Shown: positions 1 through 7,899 of the stretch, in pieces
Numbering within the stretch: position 1 is the stretch's first letter
Layout of the letters: each line of letters begins with the position of its first letter
DNA from: Flavobacteriales bacterium
GTDB taxonomy: Bacteria > Bacteroidota > Bacteroidia > Flavobacteriales_G > Salibacteraceae
DNA length: 25,056 nucleotides
NCBI GenBank assembly: GCA_003499525.1
Contig: DNTB01000017.1
Coordinates: 1-25,056, forward strand
Reading direction: 5' to 3'
The notes under the pieces: generated by a model
The model's database searches: none
Told to the model about the DNA's origin: nothing
Seen by the model: only the letters and a program-made list of their open reading frames with translations
Program-made: the position numbers and the translations under genes

Positions 1-387
1 CTTGATTAATCCATAGTTATCGTGGGGAGTATCGCGTTGTATTTTATCTAAACAATGCATTCATCAAATATCCGTAATTAAGAGATCATGGACCAATCCC
101 ACCAAGTGAAATAGAATAACCCACGGAACCCGATTGCCTCGCGACTACTGTACGGGAGACTTCTGTACGTGAGCAAATGCCAACCTGCTTTCTGGTTTTT
201 ATTCATATGGCGGGGTGGGGCTTTCACCGCTCCGCTTGCACGCTTACCCTGTAGCCTTTGGATCTATTTCATTGCATCCGTGATCGGAGCCTCTTTGAAG
301 GTACTTCTATTGCAATTTCATCAGGCAAAAAGCATAAGATTTCTCAGTTTTTTGACGATACAGAATCCGTAACCTTGTCACGTTCAA
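1..387. other. Gene-free leader region of the metal locus
   Basis: No convincing coding region on either strand; the open frames here have neither signal peptides nor recognisable motifs. Visible structure: a 7-mer CTGTACG occurs twice in direct orientation (148-154 and 163-169, 15 bp apart), and a GC-rich imperfect hairpin lies at 210-235 (GCGG-GGTG pairing with CACC-gct-CCGC, 7-nt loop, 3-nt bulge). The promoter for the gene at 388 should lie here, but I found no exact TAnnTTTG box at a sensible distance; TAgccTTTG at 252-260 has one extra base. The start of the window may also cut off an upstream gene or its terminator. Confidence 0.5.
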
Positions 388-768
388 ATGATGTTTTTCA
401 GAACAATAGCAAACATTCTGCTTGTGGCGCTAATGGCTCCGTGGATATCTCAGCTTTCGGTATACATCGATTTTAAAATCAATCAGGAGTACATTGCGGA
501 GTTTTTATGCATCGAAAAGGACAACCCGATTTCGGTTTGCAATGGAAACTGCAACTTAAAGGAAGAGCTCAACAAATCAACGGAGAACCCCGATAAAAAT
601 CCTCCTGCTGTTCCGGCCGTAAAACTTGAATGGGTAGTTCTGCCTGACGAAGGAAACGATGCTGACGATCACCGCTTAGAAGTATACCTTGCAAATACAC
701 TCATTTCAACAATTGGGAATACCCTCGCCGGATTCTCTTTTGGCCTTCTGCGCCCTCCTCAACTGTAA
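388..768 (+). CDS. Small Cys-motif membrane/periplasmic protein, metal locus
   Basis: A 126-residue protein with an N-terminal hydrophobic segment (about residues 6-20) that serves as signal peptide or anchor. It then has a cysteine pattern C41-x9-C51-x3-C55 (core CNGNCNL), an acidic/Pro-rich middle, a second hydrophobic stretch near residues 105-120 and a Pro-Pro C-terminus. I recall small Bacteroidota proteins with a C-x-G-x-C-x-L core placed just before TonB receptors in metal loci, but I know of no assigned function. Three cysteines exposed outside the membrane suggest thiolate metal binding or a redox role; this is inference. Two ATG codons are adjacent (388 and 391); the first is taken. 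The stop codon lies inside the left arm of the 761-821 stem, 73 nt before the receptor gene, so the two are probably co-transcribed. Confidence 0.75.
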   Translation: MMFFRTIANILLVALMAPWISQLSVYIDFKINQEYIAEFLCIEKDNPISVCNGNCNLKEELNKSTENPDKNPPAVPAVKLEWVVLPDEGNDADDHRLEVYLANTLISTIGNTLAGFSFGLLRPPQL

Positions 769-821
769 ATGGCATTTTCATGGCTCGGAAAGCTTACCGG
801 CCAGCACGATAATTTACAGTT
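761..821 (+). promoter_or_regulatory. Nested stem-loop in the transcript between two metal genes
   Basis: A perfect 10-bp outer stem (AACTGTAAAT at 761-770 with ATTTACAGTT at 812-821) encloses an inner hairpin: TGGC-t-CGG at 781-788 pairs with CCG-GCCA at 797-803 around an 8-nt loop, with one bulged T. The outer left arm covers the stop codon of the 388-768 gene, and the right arm ends 20 nt before the receptor start. No T-tract follows, so it is not a normal terminator. It may be an mRNA-stability or translational control element, or a ligand-sensing leader. I do not recognise a known riboswitch class in it. Confidence 0.45.
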
Positions 822-841
822 AAACTCTTAATTCAAAATCA

Positions 842-3100
842 GTGAAAAACCTTTTTATAATGCTGATAATCAGTACATTAAACATATTCAATTATAAAAC
901 ACTCACGGCTCAGGAACCAAGTAAAATTCAGCTTATAGATTTAGAAAGTTCTTTACCTATTAGTGGGGCTACATTCTCTTATGGGGCACAAAAAGGCACT
1001 ACAGACGAAGCCGGAATGATGACTTTCGAATACTTATCTGGCGAAGTCATGATCCTTTCTCATGTTTCCTATGGTGAGTCCGTTTTGTCCGATTTGGAAG
1101 TACAGACCATGATCAGAAATGGAGTGTATTACCCTCAACGTATTTCGTTCAATCTCTATCCGGTAACGGTCATTGATGTGCGGGGTACAGAGCACAGCAA
1201 GGAAAGATTAGCCTTAAAATTTGAAGATCATATGCAGCTGGACGGTGCAGCCATACTAAACCAGTCACCATCCTTTAACAGTATCCGAAAAGGAGGAAAT
1301 TATGGCTATGACCCTGTATTTCGTGGATTCAAATACGACCAGCTTAACGTGGTGCTCAACGGGGCTCAAAGCAGCACTGCTGCTTGCCCTAACAGAATGG
1401 ACCCTCCAACAAGTCAAATGGCGCCTAATATGATGCACCGTGTAGAAATCCTCAAAGGACCGCATGCATTGCGCTATGGTACCGGATTTGGCGCCACTAT
1501 CAACTTTATTCCTGCACCGTTGAGGTTTAGTGATGATCTGGACGTATACGGAAGAGTTTCTGGCGGATACGAATCCAATGGCGAAGTAATCAACTCGGAA
1601 GGTATGCTGGGCTTTAGCGACAAGAACTATGATCTCGGATTTTTCGGGTCTTGGTCTCAGGGAAATGATTATACCGATGGGAATGGAGATAAGGTTGCCG
1701 CCGGGTATCGCAGAACGAGTGTTGGGGCGAACCTCGGATTAAAACTATCAGACAGTCAACAACTTAGGTTAACCGGTTTGTACAACATCGCTAAAGATGC
1801 CGATTTTCCGGCACTTCCCATGGACCTCAGAGAGGACAACACCCTTATGATCAATGCACGACATGACATTACCCTGAATCGGGATTATTTAAAATCATGG
1901 AATACCACTCTGTATGCGTCATTCGTGGATCATTTGATGGACAACTTAATGAAGGATCTCGACCCAAGAATGGTCAATGCATCCACTAATGCCGCCACAA
2001 CAACTTTTGGTGGCCGTACAGAGGGATACTGGAGCTTTGCGAATTCCCGGCTTTATGCAGGAGTCGATTACCGGTCGGAGTCAGCTGAAGGAATCAGAGA
2101 AAGAACCTTTCTCATGGGGCCGAATCAAGGTAAAACAGTTCAGGATAACGCGTGGCAGAACAGTACTATCCAAAAGATGGGTGCATTTGGAGAGTATCAT
2201 TGGACATTGGCCAGAGGTGAAATGATCGGTTCAGTTCGGTTAGAGATTAACAACGCCAATACCAATGATCCAACGGAAGAGTTTCTGGTAGTAAATACCG
2301 ATACGGAGGTCACTCAGTTCAATCCTAATATCAGCCTAGGTTATGTACATCAGATAAACACTAAAATCAATGCGGGAATCTGGCTTGGCAGGGCGCAAAG
2401 AAGTGGAAGCCTGACCGAAAGGTACATCAACTATTTCCCTGTTGGGCAGGATCCTTATGAGATGCTCGGAAACCCCGACCTGGCTCCTGAAATAAACAAT
2501 CAATTGGATCTGACTCTGGCTTACACCACATCGAATACTATTATTGGGGTGGATGTCTTTGCCTCTTATCTTCAGGATTATATTTCGTCAGTTATCGATA
2601 CAACCTTGAGCCCCAGAATGCCTACCAGCCCCGGTGTGCGAAAATTCGAGAACATCGAAAATGCATTCAAAACAGGTTTTGAAGTTTCATGGACTCAAGA
2701 ACTTTTTGCAGGTATGAACCACAGACTTGCCCTTGCTTACACATACGGACAAGACCTCCAAAGAGACGAGCCTTTACCTGAAATTGCTCCTCTGGATTTG
2801 AGATATACCCTTAGAGGGAATTACCTCAGGGCAAAGCTGCAGCCAGAAGTAGCCCTTCGATATGTGTTAGAGCAAGACCGCGTTTCTGAAGAGTTCGGAG
2901 AGACCGTAACCCCATCCTTCGCATTGGTAGACATTCAAATTGCCTACAGGCTTTCAAATTGGCTCAGAGTGAGCGCAGGGGTTCAAAACGTCTTTGATGA
3001 AGCATACTACGAACACCTGAACCGCTCGGTGAGAGGAACCCAAAATCCAATTTTTGCCCGGGGCAGAAACTTCTCCATGTCGCTGAGTGCTCAATTCTAG
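842..3100 (+). CDS. TonB-dependent outer-membrane receptor, OprC-like copper type
   Basis: A 752-residue outer-membrane receptor. Order: signal peptide 1-24 (ending TAQ), CarboxypepD_reg-like beta domain about 28-108, plug about 125-225 and beta-barrel to a C-terminal Phe (SLSAQF). The plug carries CPNRMDPPTSQ (C182, M186), and the barrel region carries VDHLMDN (H364, M366). From memory, OprC of Pseudomonas binds copper with Cys-x3-Met in the plug and His-x-Met in the barrel, and the CPNxMDPPTS block marks the NosA/OprC copper-receptor family. Both ligand pairs are present, so a copper-type substrate is well supported by motif, though not proven. The chosen start is GTG at 842, which gives the fuller signal peptide; ATG at 860 is an alternative. 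It sits between the Cys-motif protein and a hairpin that separates it from the efflux genes. Confidence 0.88.
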   Translation: MKNLFIMLIISTLNIFNYKTLTAQEPSKIQLIDLESSLPISGATFSYGAQKGTTDEAGMMTFEYLSGEVMILSHVSYGESVLSDLEVQTMIRNGVYYPQRISFNLYPVTVIDVRGTEHSKERLALKFEDHMQLDGAAILNQSPSFNSIRKGGNYGYDPVFRGFKYDQLNVVLNGAQSSTAACPNRMDPPTSQMAPNMMHRVEILKGPHALRYGTGFGATINFIPAPLRFSDDLDVYGRVSGGYESNGEVINSEGMLGFSDKNYDLGFFGSWSQGNDYTDGNGDKVAAGYRRTSVGANLGLKLSDSQQLRLTGLYNIAKDADFPALPMDLREDNTLMINARHDITLNRDYLKSWNTTLYASFVDHLMDNLMKDLDPRMVNASTNAATTTFGGRTEGYWSFANSRLYAGVDYRSESAEGIRERTFLMGPNQGKTVQDNAWQNSTIQKMGAFGEYHWTLARGEMIGSVRLEINNANTNDPTEEFLVVNTDTEVTQFNPNISLGYVHQINTKINAGIWLGRAQRSGSLTERYINYFPVGQDPYEMLGNPDLAPEINNQLDLTLAYTTSNTIIGVDVFASYLQDYISSVIDTTLSPRMPTSPGVRKFENIENAFKTGFEVSWTQELFAGMNHRLALAYTYGQDLQRDEPLPEIAPLDLRYTLRGNYLRAKLQPEVALRYVLEQDRVSEEFGETVTPSFALVDIQIAYRLSNWLRVSAGVQNVFDEAYYEHLNRSVRGTQNPIFARGRNFSMSLSAQF

Positions 3101-3121
3101 AACATTAAAAACAACATACAG

Positions 3122-3160
3122 AAGTAGTGAAACTTGGGCTTTCACTACTTTTGTTTTCTT
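3122..3160 (+). terminator. Perfect 11-bp hairpin with T-rich tail abutting a start codon
   Basis: AAGTAGTGAAA (3122-3132) and TTTCACTACTT (3140-3150) are exact reverse complements around a 7-nt loop, followed by TTGTTTTCTT (3151-3160). It has the form of an intrinsic terminator for the receptor gene, but the next gene's ATG follows directly at 3161. It therefore also overlaps that gene's ribosome footprint and may act as an attenuator or translational block rather than a simple end point. Confidence 0.7.
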
Positions 3161-3589
3161 ATGGGATTGAAAAGCACTGCATATATTTTAGTTCTATTGT
3201 ACCTTTTCTTTGCCGGGCACGATATACTTCCTCATGGACATATCGGAGATCATGAGCACTTCGGATCCCTCAATGGAATCGATGAAAATTATTTTGACGA
3301 ACAGGCATCAGAATCTGAACGACATTCCGATCAAAATTTATTTGTTCACTATGAGTCGCAGGAACTAAAAAGTGATGTTCAAAGCATTGATTATCAATTT
3401 GTTGGAGCTGTTCAAGGTAATTCACGGACGGGTGCTGTAGCAGATGAAGACTGGAGCTCTCATGAACCCATGTTGCACTACAGCAATGAAGACAAATTTC
3501 CTATCATTAGGCAGAGCTCCTCCGGGTGCGTAGCTCATTTTTTCACTAACCTGATTCTTTTCTTCATTTTCAATTTGAGCTATGATTGA
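3161..3589 (+). CDS. Small His-rich membrane protein preceding RND pump
   Basis: A 142-residue protein with an N-terminal hydrophobic segment (about 5-20), then a His cluster GHDILPHGHIGDHEHF (about 19-34), an acidic/Ser-rich middle with further His residues, and a hydrophobic C-terminal segment ending FFIFNLSYD. With two membrane segments, the His-rich part would face the periplasm, where it could buffer or deliver metal ions to the pump (inference). Start: ATG at 3161 is preferred over the upstream in-frame TTG at 3134, because that TTG falls in the loop of the hairpin and adds nine residues without improving the signal. The stop overlaps the next start by 8 nt (ATGATTGA), which implies translational coupling with the RND gene. 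I do not recognise a named family. Confidence 0.7.
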   Translation: MGLKSTAYILVLLYLFFAGHDILPHGHIGDHEHFGSLNGIDENYFDEQASESERHSDQNLFVHYESQELKSDVQSIDYQFVGAVQGNSRTGAVADEDWSSHEPMLHYSNEDKFPIIRQSSSGCVAHFFTNLILFFIFNLSYD

Positions 3590-6500
3590 TTTTATCATTC
3601 GGTTCTCCATCCGTAATAAACTATTAGTAGGCCTTTTGGTCGTCGGAATTATTGGCTGGGGCAGCTATGCCCTCACGAGAATTCCACTGGACGCTGTGCC
3701 TGACATTACCAATAATCAGGTACAGATCATTACACAGTCGCCAGCCCTTGCTACCCAGGAGATGGAACAAATGATTTCCTATCCCATAGAGTTGGCCATG
3801 TCCAACCTGCCTGGAGTTGAAGAGATCAGATCTATTTCCAGATTCGGTATTTCTCTCGTTACCGTGGTCTTTGATGAGGACATGGATATATATCTGGCAC
3901 GACAGCTCATTAATGAGCAACTCGATCGCGTAAAGGAGGAAATACCGGAAGGTTTCGGAACCCCGGAAATGGGTCCCATTAGTACCGGACTCGGTGAGGT
4001 TTATCAATACATTTTAAGGCCTGCCGAAGGGTATGAGGAGAGGTACGACCTCATGGAATTACGTACTATACACGACTGGGTAGTAGCACGACGCTTGTCG
4101 GGAATACCCGGGGTTGTTGAAGTCAGTGGGTGGGGTGGATTACTGAAGCAATACGAAGTTGCAGTCGATCCAGAGCGGTTGAACAGTATGGATTTAAGTA
4201 TGGCTGAACTGTTTACAGCGCTGGAAGCTAACAACGAAAATACCGGAGGCAGTTATATTGAAAAGAAGTACAATACTTATTTCATCCGGAGTGAAGGCAG
4301 AGTGCGATCATTGGATGACATTAAGAATATCGTGGTTGCTCAAAGAGACGGTATCCCGGTGCTTATTGGAGATATTGCCGAGGTAGCATTTGGGTCTGCG
4401 CCCAGATATGGAGCTATTACCTGGAACGGCAAAGGCGAGGTTGTAGCTGGCCAGACGCTGATGCTTAAAGGAGAGAACAGCTACAAGGTGGTCAATGCAG
4501 TTAAAGAAAGGGTGGAAGAGATTCAACGAATCCTGCCAGAAGGGTTGATCATAGAACCGTTTATTGATCGATCGAGTTTAATAGAAAGAGCGGTAAACAC
4601 CGTTACTGAAAACCTCCTTTTTGGTGGTTTGATCGTCATCGTTGTTCTTATTCTTTTATTAGGAAATTTTAGAGGAGGTCTTGTGGTGGCATCTACCATT
4701 CCGCTCTCAATGCTATTCGCTTTGGGCATGATGGACGTTTTTGGGGTTTCCGCCAATTTAATGTCGCTTGGAGCTATAGATTTTGGAATTATTGTAGACG
4801 GCGCCGTAATCATTATTGAGAGTGTAATATTTTATAAATCAGCTCATTACACTAAAGAGTTAATCGATAAAAAAGAACGTGATGAGGTGGCTATAAAATC
4901 AGCTTCCTCGATGATGAATTCCGCATTTTTTGGGCAGCTCATCATCCTTTTAGTCTTCATTCCCATTCTAAGCCTTTCTGGAATTGAAGGTAAAATGTTC
5001 AGACCTATGGCCATGACGGTCAGCTTTGCTATGGTTGGAGCAATAGTCCTCTCGCTTACCTATGTTCCTGTAATGTCCACATGGGTTTTATCTGGCAAGA
5101 GCAATGAGCTGAATTGGAGCAATCGGTTGATGAACCGTATAGAACTATGGTTTGAAGGAATTCTGAATAAAAGCCTGATCTACAGTCGGTCTGTAATTAT
5201 TGGAGCACTGATTGTGATAGCCGGAGGAAGTATGATTTATCAGAGGCTCGGAGGAGAATTTATCCCTACCCTCGACGAAGGTGATTTTGCCCTGCACCAG
5301 ATTCTACCCACCGGGAGTTCTTTGAATCAGAGTATAGAACTGTCGACCAAGCTCCAGGAACTGCTCATCGATTCCATTCCTGAAATAGACAAAATCGTCA
5401 CTAAAATCGGCTCCGCCGAGATACCAACGGACCCTATGCCCATTGAAGTAGGAGACATAATGGTCAAGATGAAACCAAAATCAGAGTGGGCCCGATCCAT
5501 AGATAGGGAAGAACTACTGGATGAAATGGACGGCATCCTTCAGTCAGTTCCGGGAGTCGGCACAGAGCTAAGTCAACCTATTCAAATGCGCTTTAATGAA
5601 TTGATAGCAGGAGTACGGGAAGATATTGCCATCAAAATCTTTGGGGAAGACATGAAAATTCTAAATTCCAAAGCAAACGAAGTACAAAGACTCATCAGCG
5701 GCATTGATGGAATTGGAGACTTGAAGATCGAGCAAACTGTAGGTATGACCCAAATCGTAATCCGCTTTGACCGCAATCGTATTGCTCGTTATGGGTTGAA
5801 TATCAATGATTTAAACAGATTGGTCAGGATGGCATATGCCGGCGAGAGGGCCTCCATCGTTTTTGAAGGAGAACGTCGGTTTGATCTTGTCGTCAGGCTC
5901 GACAAAGATCTGCGCAAAAATATCGAGCAAATCGAAGATTTATACGTCGATTTGCCGCAGGGGGGTAGTGTTCCTTTTGGCGAAATAGCATCCGTCTCTC
6001 TGGAAGAAAACCCGGTACAAATTACAAGAGAGAACACCAGAAGAAGGATAACCATTGGAATTAATGCCAGAGGGAGAGATACCCAGTCCTTAGTAGAAGA
6101 AATCAGAAGTGTACTGGACGAGAATCTTAAGCTGCCTTATGGATACTTCATCAAATATGGAGGTTCATTTGAAAACCTGGAAAAAGCACTCAGCCGTCTT
6201 TCCGTGGCTGTACCGGTAGCTCTCGCGTTAATATTTCTGCTCATTTTTATTGCTCTGCGTTCCATTAGAGAAACCCTTATTATTTATCTATCCATTCCTA
6301 TGGCCGCAGTTGGCGGAATTTTACTCTTATGGATCAGAGATATGCCCTTTAGCATATCAGCCGGAATCGGTTTTATCGTCTTGTCCGGAGTAGCCGTATT
6401 AAACGGTTTGGTGCTGATCAATAGCATCAAAGCACTCAAGAGTCAGGGAGAGGGAACGTTGAAAGATATCATAGTAATGGGCACAAAAAGAAGGCTTCGC

Positions 6501-7895
6501 CCCATTTTACTTACTGCCTCAACTGACATTTTGGGTTTTCTCCCCATGGCCATTAGCGGGTCTGCCGGAGCGGAAGTCCAAAGACCATTGGCCACTGTTG
6601 TAATCGGAGGCTTGATTACTGCTACAATATTGACTATCATAGTAATACCCTCTATTTATTATATAATTAATTCAGGTAAAATGAAAGGGATAAAATTGGG
6701 TGCTCTTCCCTTGTTCGCCTCACTTTGTTTTTCCAGTATGGCGGTTGCTCAGGACAGCATCCCGGAACTGAGCTCTATTGAGCAGGCCGTTTCCTGGGCA
6801 AAGGAGCATCATCCGGATCTTAGTGAAGCAGCTTATCGCATAGAGCAAGCTGAAAAATTGCGTAAAACAGCTATTGACTTTTCAAAAACGAAAGTTCAAT
6901 ACACCTATGGACAGATCGACGGTCCATCACAGGATTATCAGTGGCAGGTAAATCAACAATTCAAATTCCCTACGACTTACGCCACCCAATCGAAAATGCA
7001 GAAGATGGAGGTAACCCAGTCAGAAAACAAGTATCGACTGAGTGAAATAGATCTCGAATATGAGGTTCGCAGAGCCTGGTGGAACTATGTCTTCCGAACA
7101 GAAGAATACGCGCTTTTCAAGGACATGGAGGGAGTTTATTCAAATTTTTCAAAAGCCACAAGACGTCGCTACGAACTGGGTGAGATCAACATCGTTGAAC
7201 GCAGTAGTGCCCAGAATGAGTATCGCCAGATTTTATTACAAAAACAAGAGGCTCAGGCCCAACTCTCTATGGAAGAGTATGTCCTCCAGCAATGGCTTGC
7301 TGCTGATTCAATAATTTGGATATCTCAACCAAGACTTACCAGAATTATGCCGCCCAGAATGGATACCAATGAAGTTGAAAGCTTGCCATTGATTCAGGTG
7401 TTAAACACGGAAACGATGCTCAACGAACAGCGTTACAAGGTTGAAAGAGCAGGGTATTTGCCTGATCTTAATGTGGGCTATTTCAATCAGCAACTAAATG
7501 GTATCCAGGGATTCGAAGGAGTGACTTTTGGGGTGAACATACCGCTATTCTTTTGGGCTCAGCAAGGAGAAGTTCAGGCTGCAAAACTGGACTGGTTTCA
7601 GTCAAAAAAGAGATATGAATCAGACTTGCTAAAGCTTAAAGCAGAGTACAAAAGACGCTTAGCTCAGCTAGAAGTCTATGAAAATCAAATTGCATGGTAT
7701 GATGAAGAAGGACTGGAAATGGCTGACCAGGTCAAACGTTTTGCCGAAAAAGGCTATCGAGAGGGTGAAATTACCTACCTCGAGTTTATCAATGGCACCC
7801 GGCAATCATTAACCATGAGACTTGAGTACTTGAGAATTTTGAAGGCCTACAACATGGCTATATTGGACTTACAATACCTACTTGGTGAATTTTAA
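3582..7895 (+). CDS. Heavy-metal RND efflux pump fused to TolC/CzcC-like channel
   Basis: A 1437-residue fusion. Residues 1 to about 1033 are a full-length HME-RND permease: the N-terminus reads like CzcA/CusA, the TM4 proton-relay block is IDFGIIVDGAVIIIES (D400, D406, E413), and FIPTLDEGDF lies in the porter domain. Residues 1034-1437 are an outer-membrane efflux factor of the TolC/CzcC type (AVSWAKEHHPDLSEA repeat, long helical hairpins). Between them, M1034-Q1057 reads as an intact Bacteroidota signal peptide ending AVA|Q. CusA's methionine ligands M573 and M623 align by eye with V623 and E673, favouring a divalent-metal (CzcA-like) substrate over Cu(I). RND-OEP fusions are known in Bacteroidota under CusA/CzcA names. 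It overlaps the His-rich gene by 8 nt, and the adaptor follows 4 nt later. Confidence 0.93.
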   Translation: MIDFIIRFSIRNKLLVGLLVVGIIGWGSYALTRIPLDAVPDITNNQVQIITQSPALATQEMEQMISYPIELAMSNLPGVEEIRSISRFGISLVTVVFDEDMDIYLARQLINEQLDRVKEEIPEGFGTPEMGPISTGLGEVYQYILRPAEGYEERYDLMELRTIHDWVVARRLSGIPGVVEVSGWGGLLKQYEVAVDPERLNSMDLSMAELFTALEANNENTGGSYIEKKYNTYFIRSEGRVRSLDDIKNIVVAQRDGIPVLIGDIAEVAFGSAPRYGAITWNGKGEVVAGQTLMLKGENSYKVVNAVKERVEEIQRILPEGLIIEPFIDRSSLIERAVNTVTENLLFGGLIVIVVLILLLGNFRGGLVVASTIPLSMLFALGMMDVFGVSANLMSLGAIDFGIIVDGAVIIIESVIFYKSAHYTKELIDKKERDEVAIKSASSMMNSAFFGQLIILLVFIPILSLSGIEGKMFRPMAMTVSFAMVGAIVLSLTYVPVMSTWVLSGKSNELNWSNRLMNRIELWFEGILNKSLIYSRSVIIGALIVIAGGSMIYQRLGGEFIPTLDEGDFALHQILPTGSSLNQSIELSTKLQELLIDSIPEIDKIVTKIGSAEIPTDPMPIEVGDIMVKMKPKSEWARSIDREELLDEMDGILQSVPGVGTELSQPIQMRFNELIAGVREDIAIKIFGEDMKILNSKANEVQRLISGIDGIGDLKIEQTVGMTQIVIRFDRNRIARYGLNINDLNRLVRMAYAGERASIVFEGERRFDLVVRLDKDLRKNIEQIEDLYVDLPQGGSVPFGEIASVSLEENPVQITRENTRRRITIGINARGRDTQSLVEEIRSVLDENLKLPYGYFIKYGGSFENLEKALSRLSVAVPVALALIFLLIFIALRSIRETLIIYLSIPMAAVGGILLLWIRDMPFSISAGIGFIVLSGVAVLNGLVLINSIKALKSQGEGTLKDIIVMGTKRRLRPILLTASTDILGFLPMAISGSAGAEVQRPLATVVIGGLITATILTIIVIPSIYYIINSGKMKGIKLGALPLFASLCFSSMAVAQDSIPELSSIEQAVSWAKEHHPDLSEAAYRIEQAEKLRKTAIDFSKTKVQYTYGQIDGPSQDYQWQVNQQFKFPTTYATQSKMQKMEVTQSENKYRLSEIDLEYEVRRAWWNYVFRTEEYALFKDMEGVYSNFSKATRRRYELGEINIVERSSAQNEYRQILLQKQEAQAQLSMEEYVLQQWLAADSIIWISQPRLTRIMPPRMDTNEVESLPLIQVLNTETMLNEQRYKVERAGYLPDLNVGYFNQQLNGIQGFEGVTFGVNIPLFFWAQQGEVQAAKLDWFQSKKRYESDLLKLKAEYKRRLAQLEVYENQIAWYDEEGLEMADQVKRFAEKGYREGEITYLEFINGTRQSLTMRLEYLRILKAYNMAILDLQYLLGEF

Positions 7896-7899
7896 GACT

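Noticed and set aside
1..387. Cobalamin or thiamine riboswitch before the TonB receptor locus
   Set aside because: I could not find the B12-box (GCCACTG-like) or the THI-box (CTGAGA) core on either strand in this region.
169..476. Two overlapping open frames of 67 and 72 codons upstream of the first gene
   Set aside because: No ATG-led signal peptide or family motif; they overlap each other and the real gene at 388, and their composition looks like random reading of a GC-rich hairpin region.
3624..6640. Many minus-strand open frames opposite the RND pump gene
   Set aside because: They are antisense shadows of a strongly conserved coding region and none has recognisable domains.
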